NCBI RefSeq assembly: GCF_014650695.1
Contig: NZ_BMVL01000007.1
Coordinates: forward strand, 160,984 to 224,983
Source of the DNA: Streptomyces avidinii
GTDB taxonomy: Bacteria > Actinomycetota > Actinomycetes > Streptomycetales > Streptomycetaceae
DNA: 64,000 nt
Direction of reading: 5' to 3'
Shown here: piece after piece, positions 31,840-39,229 of the stretch
Numbering within the stretch: position 1 is the first letter of the stretch
How the letters are laid out: each line of letters begins with the position of its first letter
Program-made: the position numbers and the translations under genes
Notes under the pieces: generated by a model
Database searches by the model: none
The model's input: the letters and a program-made list of their open reading frames with translations, nothing else
Told to the model about the DNA's origin: nothing

Positions 31840-33042
31840 ATGGCGGCAGCGGGGGAAGTCGGAGAGGCCGGGTACGCCAGGTACAGCTACCGACTGCGCG
31901 TGTCGTCCACCGCGCAATTGGCTCTGCTGTCGGAGTGGGACCGCGGTCGCTGGGTGTGGAACCAGTGCGTGGCCGAATCTCGGGCTGCGCACACGGCCGG
32001 GGAGAAGTGCGGTTTCGTGCCCCTTGCCAAGATGCTGACCGGCTGGCGCAGCAAGCACGAGTGGCTGCGCCAGGGTGGCTGTATGCCCCAGCAGCAGACC
32101 ATCCGGGACTTCACCAAGGCACACTCGAAGGCCTTGAAGGACGTCAAGACCGGTCTGCCGATGCGGCGGCGGGCGGGGATGCCCCAGTTCAAGAAGAAGG
32201 ACCTGGCCAGCCTGACACTCAATTACACCCGGCGTGGTTTCCGACTGAAAGACGGCCGACTGCACCTGGGGGGCGGAATACGGCTGACCGTGGTGTGGTC
32301 ACGCGACCTCCCTGCCGACCCGTCGAGCGTCCGCATCTACCAGGACAACCTCGGCCACTGGTACGCCTCCTTCGTTGTCCAGGCAGAAGGGCAGCCACTC
32401 CCTGAGACCGGCGGGGCGATCGGTATCGACTGGGGCGTGAAGGAGACAGCGACCACCACCAGCGACGCCCACGACCTCCGACATCCCGAGCATGGGAAGA
32501 AGACGGCTGGGAAGGTGGCCCGCTATCAGCGGATGATGGCCCGACGGAGGCCGAAGCCCGGACGGGCGGCCTCGAAGGGCTACCGCACGGCAAAGCGGCT
32601 GGCCGCGAAGGCGCACAAGAAGATCGCCCGGCAACGCCAGGACACCGCCCGCAAGTGGGCCAAGCGCGTCGTGACGGAGTTCGACCAGATCGCTGTGGAG
32701 GACTTCCGGCCGAGGTTCCTGGCGAAGTCGACCATGGCTCGCAAGGCGGCCGACGCGGCGATCTCCGCCACCAAGCATGAACTCATCAACATGGCGCGCA
32801 AGCACGCCCGGGACCTGCGGCTCGTGAACCCGGCGCACACCACCATGGACTGCGGACGGTGCGGAGCGAGAGCCAAGCACGCCCTGCCGCTGTCGGAACG
32901 TACCTACACCTGCACCGCGTGTGGAGCCGTCTCACCGAGGGACAAAAACTCCGCACGCGTGATGCTCGTCCGGGCTGGTCTCAACCCGGCTGGTGTCGAT
33001 CGCGGAAGACCCGACGGACCGCCGGTCCGCCGGGCAGCGTGA
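31840..33042 (+). CDS. tnpB: TnpB RNA-guided nuclease homologue
   Basis: The 400-residue product has an N-terminal helix-turn-helix region and a split RuvC domain. All three acidic residues are present: Asp197 (GIDWGVKE), Glu287 (IAVEDF) and Asp368 (RDKNSA). The zinc finger is complete (Cys338, Cys341, Cys358, Cys361). It is therefore probably an active RNA-guided nuclease that retains its element. ATG 31840 has only a weak ribosome-binding site. No tnpA is present. The Pro/Gly/Arg-rich C-terminus (RPDGPPVRRAA) overlaps the expected omega-RNA. Confidence 0.9.
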   Translation: MAAAGEVGEAGYARYSYRLRVSSTAQLALLSEWDRGRWVWNQCVAESRAAHTAGEKCGFVPLAKMLTGWRSKHEWLRQGGCMPQQQTIRDFTKAHSKALKDVKTGLPMRRRAGMPQFKKKDLASLTLNYTRRGFRLKDGRLHLGGGIRLTVVWSRDLPADPSSVRIYQDNLGHWYASFVVQAEGQPLPETGGAIGIDWGVKETATTTSDAHDLRHPEHGKKTAGKVARYQRMMARRRPKPGRAASKGYRTAKRLAAKAHKKIARQRQDTARKWAKRVVTEFDQIAVEDFRPRFLAKSTMARKAADAAISATKHELINMARKHARDLRLVNPAHTTMDCGRCGARAKHALPLSERTYTCTACGAVSPRDKNSARVMLVRAGLNPAGVDRGRPDGPPVRRAA

Positions 33043-33083
33043 GCCAGGAATCCCATTTCCCTTTTGGGGAGGGAGGATGTCAA
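31840..33083 (+). mobile_element. solitary IS200/IS605-type element (tnpB without tnpA), right end at ~33083
   Basis: A complete tnpB lies between a Streptomyces regulatory locus and the chorismate mutase leader, with no Y1 transposase gene nearby. The right end is inferred from the CCC-TTTT-GGGG hairpin and the GGGAGGATGTCAA motif (33071-33083), typical of tnpB-element right ends. The left end lies somewhere between 31744 and 31840 and I cannot place it. It would need a tnpA supplied in trans to move. Confidence 0.65.
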
Positions 33084-33103
33084 AATCCGTCCCATGCGCA
33101 AGC
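32940..33103 (+). ncRNA. candidate TnpB omega-RNA and guide
   Basis: In TnpB systems the guide scaffold overlaps the 3' end of tnpB and finishes at the element's right end, with the guide read from the flank. Here the scaffold would end near 33083 after the GGGAGGATGTCAA motif, and the guide would be 33084-33103, which runs into the chorismate mutase leader. The 5' boundary is a guess from family length. Confidence 0.4.
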
Positions 33104-33162
33104 AGCTGAGCTTCCTCTTTACCTATGGCACCGGTCGGTCCGGTCGCCATGGGTCCTCGTGA
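33094..33162 (+). CDS. possible aromatic leader peptide for chorismate mutase
   Basis: An ATG-initiated frame of 22 codons encodes a peptide with Phe-Leu-Phe-Thr-Tyr in its first half (residues 7-11) and is followed by a terminator hairpin and the chorismate mutase gene. That is the arrangement of an attenuation leader in which ribosome stalling at Phe/Tyr codons relieves termination. No good ribosome-binding site is visible, and I did not find a convincing alternative antiterminator pairing. Confidence 0.4.
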   Translation: MRKQLSFLFTYGTGRSGRHGSS

Positions 33163-33186
33163 TGCTCGCTTGAGCCACTGACTTCC

Positions 33187-33228
33187 CAGAGCGCCCCGGT
33201 CCGACAGGACCGGGGCGCTCTGCGTTTT
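33187..33228 (+). terminator. hairpin terminator/attenuator before the chorismate mutase gene
   Basis: CAGAGCGCCCCGGTCC (33187-33202), loop GACA, and its perfect complement (33207-33222) form a 16-bp stem, followed by CGTTTTCC. It lies 25 bases after the leader frame's stop and 35 bases before the next start, where a constitutive terminator would silence that gene. Confidence 0.75.
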
Positions 33229-33262
33229 CCGCTCCTGTCGGCAGACACCTTCAGGAGAGACC

Positions 33263-33526
33263 ATGACCACGATCACCGCCACCCCCGAGCAGCTCATCGC
33301 CGACTCCCGTGCGCGCATCGACGCCCTCGACGACCGGATCATCGGGCTGATCCAGGAGCGGATGGCCGTCTCCACGGTCATCCAGGACGCCCGGATCACG
33401 TCCGGCGGGCGGCGGGTGCACCTGTCGCGCGAGATGGAGGTGCTCTCCCACTGGAGCGACGCCCTCGGCAAGCCCGGCACCGCACTCGCGATGACCCTGC
33501 TGGAGCTGTGCCGCGGCCGCGTGTGA
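33263..33526 (+). CDS. chorismate mutase (AroQ fold)
   Basis: The 87-residue helical protein has the AroQ pattern (IDALDDRIIGLIQERMAVS, R-x-x-V-x-x-S-R-E). It converts chorismate to prephenate, the first step toward Phe and Tyr. ATG 33263 follows CAGGAGAGA. It is a monofunctional cytoplasmic type. The upstream terminator and aromatic leader frame suggest feedback by attenuation. The neighbouring TnpB element may have cut it off from an older promoter. Confidence 0.9.
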   Translation: MTTITATPEQLIADSRARIDALDDRIIGLIQERMAVSTVIQDARITSGGRRVHLSREMEVLSHWSDALGKPGTALAMTLLELCRGRV

Positions 33527-33746
33527 GCCCCCGGGTGGCGGCTGTTCGTCACTCGTCCGGACCGTGACCGGCTCCGGGCCCCTTCGTTGGTGAGGATGTC
33601 CGCGTCAGCCAGCCGCGGAACCGCAACACCACGCGTGGCTCCGCCGGAGCGATGAGACGCACGCCCCGTGGAGCGTGCGTCGTGGGACCTCGCTCCTTCG
33701 CGTGACCGGACGGCAGGGGACAGCAGCCCGGTCACCCCGCATAAGG

Positions 33747-33780
33747 ACGGCCGGCCCCGGGGACGCCCCGGGCCGGCCGT
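33747..33780. terminator. hairpin terminator between chorismate mutase and LAxTG protein genes
   Basis: A GC-rich stem (33747-33762 with 33766-33780, one bulged base, loop ACG) is followed by TTCTG. It lies 17 bases after the stop of the leftward LAxTG gene. The rest of 33527-33797 holds one weaker hairpin (~33665-33690) and no gene. Confidence 0.7.
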
Positions 33781-33797
33781 TCTGCGCTGTCGCGCCG

Positions 33798-35465
33798 TTA
33801 CGCGTGCCCGCCCGCCTTGCGGCGGAACGCCAGGAACAGCCCGCCGCCCGCGGCCACGAGCACCGCGCCTCCGAGCGCGATCGCCGCGGCGGAGCTGCCG
33901 GTGGAGGCGAGGCCGCCGTTCGCCGTGGTGCCGGTACCCGTACCGGTACCGGTGGCCGAGGCGCTCGCCGTCGCGGTCGCGGTGGCCGTCGCGGAGGCGG
34001 TCGGGGTCGGGCTGACCGAGGTGGTCGGCGTCGGGGCCGGACCGCCGTCCTTCGCATTGATCACGAAGGCCGCCTTGTTGTTGGCCGGGGTCGGGTCCCA
34101 GCGGTGGCCCGTGGTGCCCTCGGGCGTCCACTGGCCGACCGTGACGGAGCCCTTGGCGTCGGCCACGACCGTCTCGATCTTCAGCTCGAACGGGTAGGAG
34201 AACGTCGCGGCCTCCCCCACCACGTGACCCGTGGAGCAGAAGTAGCGCGGCGCACCCAGAGCCTGCTCGCGGTGGCTGCCGTCCGCGTTGACGCCCGTGC
34301 AGCCGGCCGGGACCCGGGTGGCCCTCGCGCCCGCCGGGATCACGATGTCCGTCCGGGCGACGTCCTCACCGGAGCGCAGGTACGCGACCCACGCGGGGCC
34401 GTTGTTGCGGAAGCCGAAGTCCGCGCGGACCGTCTCGCCGGCCTTGCCCTTGAGGGACGCCCCCGTGGCCACCAGGTCGGCGGTGTTGCGCGTCGCGAAG
34501 TCGAATTCCTGGATGTTGTCCCAGGGGTCGAGGTCGCCGGTCTGCTGCGCGGACCGCGCCGAGGCCTTGCCGGCCTGCTTCGCCGCGGCCAGCTTCTTGC
34601 CGCCCGCGGGCGTGCGGTGCTTGCCCGACTTCGGCTGGTCGCCGGCGGCGTACACCGCGTAGGTCAGCCCGTCGATGAAGGCGTGCGGGGCGGCCTTGAG
34701 GGTCAGCGCGCCGTCGACGCCGTAGACCGCGCCCGGCTCGTACTCGCCCTCCAGCAGGCACTGCACCGTGCTCCAGCCCGTGTTCCACGGCTGGCCGGCG
34801 GCGCTGTCCTCGGAGTACGAGCAGTTGTCGTACTGCTCGACCAGGCCGATGCCGTGCGTGGTGCGCACTTCGAGCACGACGCCGTTGACCGGGTCGGTGC
34901 CCTCGTTGGCGAAGATGATCGGCAGGTTCTGCTTGTCGCCCGGCTTCAGCTCCGCCTTCAGATCGGCGCGGTCCAGCACCAGGTCGGGGCCGCCGACGCG
35001 GACCTTGGTGGTGGCGGCCTTGAAGGTGGCGCCCTCCGCCCGGCCGGTCAGGGTCAGGTCCGCGGTCCGGCCGACCTTGCTGTCCTTGGCCGCGCTGAGG
35101 TCCAGGTCCACGACGGTGGTCTCGCCGGTCCACAGGGCCCAGCGCTTGCAGGTCACGGTCGCTTCCGCGAGCGTGCAGTTCGCGCCCTGCTGCTCCTTGG
35201 CGAGCGTCACGTCGGCGATGCCCTTGAGCGGGGCGAGGTCGATCGTGAAGGTGCTCTGGCGGTCGAACGTCTTGGTGGTGTCGTTGACGATCCGGAACGC
35301 CACCGAGGTCTTCTGCGGCTCACCGCTCTGCCCGGGGTGCGGGCGCAGACCGATCCCGGCCGGTCCGGCCAGGGTGAAGACGGGGTCCGCGGCGTGTGCG
35401 GGAGTGGTGGCCAGGCCCAGGGCCACCAGGCCACCGGCAGCCAGCAAAGAGATGCGCTTTCTCAT
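33798..35465 (-). CDS. secreted LAxTG sortase-anchored surface protein
   Basis: The 555-residue protein has a signal peptide (MRKRISLLAAGGLVALGLATTPAHA), a long beta-rich ectodomain with two or three Ig-like segments, a Ser/Thr/Pro/Ala-rich spacer (~465-515), then LASTG, a hydrophobic span and a basic RRK tail. LAxTG is the signal for class E sortases of Streptomyces. It probably faces the aerial hypha or spore surface. No enzyme motif is seen. Its terminator is at 33747-33780. The 189-bp upstream gap also holds the GMC gene terminator. Confidence 0.88.
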   Translation of the reverse strand: MRKRISLLAAGGLVALGLATTPAHAADPVFTLAGPAGIGLRPHPGQSGEPQKTSVAFRIVNDTTKTFDRQSTFTIDLAPLKGIADVTLAKEQQGANCTLAEATVTCKRWALWTGETTVVDLDLSAAKDSKVGRTADLTLTGRAEGATFKAATTKVRVGGPDLVLDRADLKAELKPGDKQNLPIIFANEGTDPVNGVVLEVRTTHGIGLVEQYDNCSYSEDSAAGQPWNTGWSTVQCLLEGEYEPGAVYGVDGALTLKAAPHAFIDGLTYAVYAAGDQPKSGKHRTPAGGKKLAAAKQAGKASARSAQQTGDLDPWDNIQEFDFATRNTADLVATGASLKGKAGETVRADFGFRNNGPAWVAYLRSGEDVARTDIVIPAGARATRVPAGCTGVNADGSHREQALGAPRYFCSTGHVVGEAATFSYPFELKIETVVADAKGSVTVGQWTPEGTTGHRWDPTPANNKAAFVINAKDGGPAPTPTTSVSPTPTASATATATATASASATGTGTGTGTTANGGLASTGSSAAAIALGGAVLVAAGGGLFLAFRRKAGGHA

Positions 35466-35587
35466 GCAGCCGTTGACTGTCGAACATCAATCCCAGTTGC
35501 ACACTTCACCGTGTGATCGACACCACAGACCACCCCGCGGGATTCCGGTACAACCATCAAGGCTGAACATCTGTCACGTATGTACCG

Positions 35588-35628
35588 CGGTGGGTACCGC
35601 GCTCGGAGGGGGAGCGCGGTACCCACCG
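35588..35628 (-). terminator. terminator of the GMC oxidoreductase operon
   Basis: CGGTGGGTACCGCGCTC (35588-35604) and its perfect complement (35612-35628) form a 17-bp stem with a seven-base loop, 26 bases after the stop at 35655. Confidence 0.85.
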
Positions 35629-35654
35629 CTGTCACACAACTGATTCCGGATCGC

Positions 35655-37466
35655 TCAGGATCGGCGCGGCGGAATCTCCGGGACCGCGAGGAACGGCAGC
35701 CGCAGCGCGCCGAAGGCCTCCTTGGGGACCGCCGGACGGACCGGTTCCACCGCGTCCAGGCGCACGTACGCCGCCCCCTGCTCGGGCCGCGGGTCGCGCT
35801 CGCCCTTGTTCGGCCAGTACGACATCGCCCGTTCCGCCTGCGCCGTGATCGTCAGCGACGGGTTCACCCCGAGGTTCGCGGACACGGCCGAACCGTCCAC
35901 CACCGAAATGCCCGGGTGCCCGTAGAGCCGGTGGTAGGGGTCCACCACGCCCTCCTCGGGCGAGGCGCCGATCGGGCAGCCGCCCAGGAAGTGTGCGGTC
36001 AGCGGGGTCCCCATCAGCTCGCCGATGTTGCTGCCCGGGAAGCCGTTGATCTCCTCGGCCAGCAGGGTCGCGGCCTGCGTGGCCTCCGCGATCTGGACCG
36101 GATTCGGGGCGCCGTGCCCCTGGCGGGCGGTGAGCAGGCCCTTCCCGATCCCCCCGGGCTTGCGGTACGTGGTCAGCGAGTTGTCCAGCGACTGCATCAC
36201 CAGGCCGATGATGGTCCGCTCCGACCAGCGCCGGTTGGACAGCGACCGCGCCAGCTGCAGCGGGTGCCGCACGGTCCGGCCAAGCCAGGCACGGACCCGG
36301 TGTTTGCTGTGGGGGACCTGGAGGACGGTCATGAACCCCATGGCGTTCGAGCCCCGGCCGTACCGCACGGGCTCGATGTGGGTGTCGGCGTTGGGATGCA
36401 CCGAGGAGGTGATCGCCACGCCCCGGGTGAAATCGGCGCGCTGCTCCTTGCCCGGGCCCGCGCCGGGGCCCGCGCCGGGGCCCGCGCCGTGGCGCTTGCG
36501 GTAGCGGCGGTCGTCGGTCTGCGCGCCGACCAGCCCTTCGGAGTTGGTCCGGGTCAGCTCCCCGAGCCGCTGCGAGAGGCGCGGCAGTTCGCCGCGGTCC
36601 TTCATCGTGTGCAGCAGGGTCTGCGTGCCGTAGGTACCGGCCGCGACGACGACGTAACGGGCGCGTAGGACCTTGGCGCGGCCCCGGCGGCGGCCGTCGG
36701 TGGGGACGGTGCGGACGCGGTAGCCGCCCTCGGGGTGGTCGGAGAGCGCGGTGACGGTGGTCATCGGGTGGATGACGGCGCCGGCGCGCTCGGCGAGGTG
36801 CAGGTAGTTCTCGTTCAGGGTGTTCTTCGCGCCGTGCCGGCAGCCCGTCATGCACTCGCCGCATTCGGTGCAGGCCCTGCGGGCGGGACCGGCGCCGCCG
36901 AAGTACGGGTCGGGGACCTCCTCGCCGGGCCGCACCTTCGGCTGACCGGCGGCGTCGTCGCCGTCCCCGAAGAAGACGCCGACCGGGGCCATGTGGAAGG
37001 AGTCCGCGACGCCCATCTTCTCGGCGGCCGCCTTCAGGTGGACGTCGGAGGGGGTCATGGTCGGGTTGAGGCGCACCCCGAGCATCCGCTTGGCCTGCTC
37101 GTAGTAGGGGGCCAGCTCGCTCCGCCAGTCGGTGATGGACGCCCACTGCCGGTCCTCGAAGAAGGCGGTGGGCGGCACGTAGAGGGTATTGGCGTAGTTG
37201 AGCGAGCCGCCGCCCACACCGGCGCCCGCGAGCACCATCACGTTGCCGAGCAGGTGGATCCGCTGGATCCCGTACAGCCCGAGGGCCGGGGCCCACAGGT
37301 AGTTGCGCAGGTCCCAGCTGTTCTTCGGCAGGCTCTCGCGGGTGAAACGGCGGCCGGCCTCCAGGACGCCGACGCGGTAGCCCTTCTCGGTCAGTCGCAG
37401 CGCCGAGACGGACCCGCCGAAGCCCGATCCGATGACGATGACGTCGTAGTCGTACGACTCAGACAC
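35655..37466 (-). CDS. GMC-family FAD oxidoreductase (mycobacterial ChoD-like)
   Basis: The 603-residue flavoenzyme has the dinucleotide motif GSGFGGS near residues 13-19 and GAGVGGGSLNYAN near 83-95. A ferredoxin-like Cys cluster (CTECGECMTGC, ~200-210) and a C-terminal GMC signature (GTPLTAHFLGGCPIG) are also present. It resembles cholesterol-oxidase-like ChoD of mycobacteria, whose gene also lies near guaB3. Between ~335 and ~350 there is a low-complexity AGPG repeat encoded by three 12-bp copies. GTG 37466 follows AAGGGGC. It is 28 bp behind gabD2 and co-transcribed. Sterol as substrate is unproven. Confidence 0.88.
   Translation of the reverse strand: MSESYDYDVIVIGSGFGGSVSALRLTEKGYRVGVLEAGRRFTRESLPKNSWDLRNYLWAPALGLYGIQRIHLLGNVMVLAGAGVGGGSLNYANTLYVPPTAFFEDRQWASITDWRSELAPYYEQAKRMLGVRLNPTMTPSDVHLKAAAEKMGVADSFHMAPVGVFFGDGDDAAGQPKVRPGEEVPDPYFGGAGPARRACTECGECMTGCRHGAKNTLNENYLHLAERAGAVIHPMTTVTALSDHPEGGYRVRTVPTDGRRRGRAKVLRARYVVVAAGTYGTQTLLHTMKDRGELPRLSQRLGELTRTNSEGLVGAQTDDRRYRKRHGAGPGAGPGAGPGKEQRADFTRGVAITSSVHPNADTHIEPVRYGRGSNAMGFMTVLQVPHSKHRVRAWLGRTVRHPLQLARSLSNRRWSERTIIGLVMQSLDNSLTTYRKPGGIGKGLLTARQGHGAPNPVQIAEATQAATLLAEEINGFPGSNIGELMGTPLTAHFLGGCPIGASPEEGVVDPYHRLYGHPGISVVDGSAVSANLGVNPSLTITAQAERAMSYWPNKGERDPRPEQGAAYVRLDAVEPVRPAVPKEAFGALRLPFLAVPEIPPRRS
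36454..36489. repeat. three perfect 12-bp repeats inside the GMC gene
   Basis: Three adjacent copies of GGGCCCGCGCCG encode Gly-Ala-Gly-Pro on the minus strand. Copy number can change in steps of four residues without a frameshift. Confidence 0.85.
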
Positions 37467-37494
37467 GGTGCTGCCCCTTAACGGAATCGGAGGA

Positions 37495-39126
37495 TCAACG
37501 GAGTCGCAGGGCCTTCATGACCTGGAGGCTGCGGGTCATGAACGCCGCGTACTTCTCGTCGTCCATGCCCAGCGAGGGCGCCATCGGGAGCAGTCGCTGG
37601 TGGGCGACGGTCTGGGCCTCGGTGTACTTGAGGATGCCCTCGGAGCCGTGGCGGCGGCCGAGGCCGGAGTCCTTCATGCCGCCCATGGGCGCCTGGGCGC
37701 TGCCGTAGGCGGGGGCGTAGCCCTCGTTGATGTTGACGGTGCCGGTGCGCAGGCGGGCGGCGACGGCGTGACCGCGGCGGGAGTCCTTGGTCCAGACGCT
37801 GGAGTTCAGGCCGTAGGCGGTGGCGTTGGCCTCGTCGATCGCCCGGGCCTCGTCGGTGAAGCGGTAGATCGAGACGACCGGGCCGAAGGTCTCCTCGCCG
37901 CACACCGCCATGGGCGCCTCGACGCCGTCGAGGATGGTGGGCTCGTAGAAGAGCGGTCCGATGTCGGGGCGGGCCGTGCCGCCGGCCACGAGGGTGGCGC
38001 CCTTGGCCACGGCTTCGTCCACGTGCCGCTGCACGGTCTCCAGCTGGCGCGTCCCCACCAACGAGCCCATGTCCGCCCCGTACGCGAGGGAGGCGCCGAG
38101 CCGCATGGCCTTCGTACGGGCGGCGAACCGCTCGACGAAGGCGTCGGCGATCGAGGCGTGGACGTAGAGCCGCTCGATGGAGATGCACAGCTGTCCGGCG
38201 GAGGAGAAGCAGGCGCGGACGGCGCCCGCGGCGGCCTTCTCTATGTCGGCGTCGTGCAGCACGAGCATGGCGTTCTTGCCGCCGAGTTCGAGGGAGACCC
38301 CGACGAGGCGGTCGGCCGCGCCCCGGGCGACCTCTCGGCCGGTCCGGGTGGAGCCGGTGAAGGAGACGTAGTCCGCGTGCCGGACCACCTCGGGGCCGAC
38401 GACGGGACCCTCGCCGAGGACGATCTGGAAGACCTCGGCGGGCAGGCCGGCCTCGATCAGCAGGTCGCGGGCCCACAGGGCGGTCAGGGCGGTCTCGGTG
38501 TCGGGCTTCATGACGAGCGCGTTGCCGGAGACGAAGGCGGGCAGGGCGTCGCCGACCGACAGTTCGAGGGGGTAGTTCCAGGGGGCGATCTGGCCGACGA
38601 CCCCGCGCGGCTGGCGCAGCTCGGTGACCTTGGTGAGGGTGGGCATGGCGCCGGTGTGGCCCTTGGGGCGCAGGTACCCGGGGGCCTTGCGGCCGTAGTG
38701 GCGGGCCGAGACGGCGACCGCCTGGACCTCCTCGTGGGCGTGCAGGCGGGCCTTGCCGGTCTCCAGCTGGATCAGGTCGAGGACCTCGGCCTGCCGGGCG
38801 AGGACCAGGTCGTGGAAGCGCAGCAGGACCGCGGCCCGCTTGCGTACGGGGACCGCCGCCCAGGCGGGCTGGGCGGCGCGGGCCCGCTCGAAGGCCTCGG
38901 CCACGTCCTCGGGGGTGGCCTCGGGCAGCTCCGCCAGCCGGTCCCCGGTGAAGGGGGTGTGGTTGGCGGTGCGACCGGATCCGATCACTCCGCGGGTCAG
39001 CCGGGCGACCAGGTCGGGGGTCACCACATCGGCGGCGGTGCGGGCACCGGCCGGCGCCGGGGCGACCGGGTTGGTGGGCTGCGGTGCGGTCCGGAGGGGG
39101 GCGGCGGGGGCCTGCGAGTCCGTCAT
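37495..39126 (-). CDS. gabD2: succinate-semialdehyde dehydrogenase (NADP+)
   Basis: The 543-residue aldehyde dehydrogenase has the catalytic Glu in SLELGGKNAM and Cys in SSAGQLC, and the NAD(P) fold start FTGSTRTGREV. Its overall length with an N-terminal extension matches mycobacterial GabD2, which oxidises succinic semialdehyde to succinate. ATG 39126 is the start. It is the first gene of an operon with the GMC oxidoreductase and could serve a shared degradation path. With sucCD it feeds the TCA cycle. Confidence 0.92.
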   Translation of the reverse strand: MTDSQAPAAPLRTAPQPTNPVAPAPAGARTAADVVTPDLVARLTRGVIGSGRTANHTPFTGDRLAELPEATPEDVAEAFERARAAQPAWAAVPVRKRAAVLLRFHDLVLARQAEVLDLIQLETGKARLHAHEEVQAVAVSARHYGRKAPGYLRPKGHTGAMPTLTKVTELRQPRGVVGQIAPWNYPLELSVGDALPAFVSGNALVMKPDTETALTALWARDLLIEAGLPAEVFQIVLGEGPVVGPEVVRHADYVSFTGSTRTGREVARGAADRLVGVSLELGGKNAMLVLHDADIEKAAAGAVRACFSSAGQLCISIERLYVHASIADAFVERFAARTKAMRLGASLAYGADMGSLVGTRQLETVQRHVDEAVAKGATLVAGGTARPDIGPLFYEPTILDGVEAPMAVCGEETFGPVVSIYRFTDEARAIDEANATAYGLNSSVWTKDSRRGHAVAARLRTGTVNINEGYAPAYGSAQAPMGGMKDSGLGRRHGSEGILKYTEAQTVAHQRLLPMAPSLGMDDEKYAAFMTRSLQVMKALRLR

Positions 39127-39229
39127 GCCGGTGAGCGTATTGCGCCGGACAGCCTTTGGGTACCCGCCGGTAACCGGATTTTGCCATTTCCGCCAGTGAT
39201 CGCTGGCAGGATGACGGGATCGGGGCCGA

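Noticed and set aside
33084..33103. CRISPR repeat or spacer array
   Set aside because: No regularly spaced repeats are present anywhere in the window; this segment only fits a TnpB guide.
33600..33700. tRNA or small stable RNA
   Set aside because: Short inverted repeats are present, but no cloverleaf or known RNA motif.
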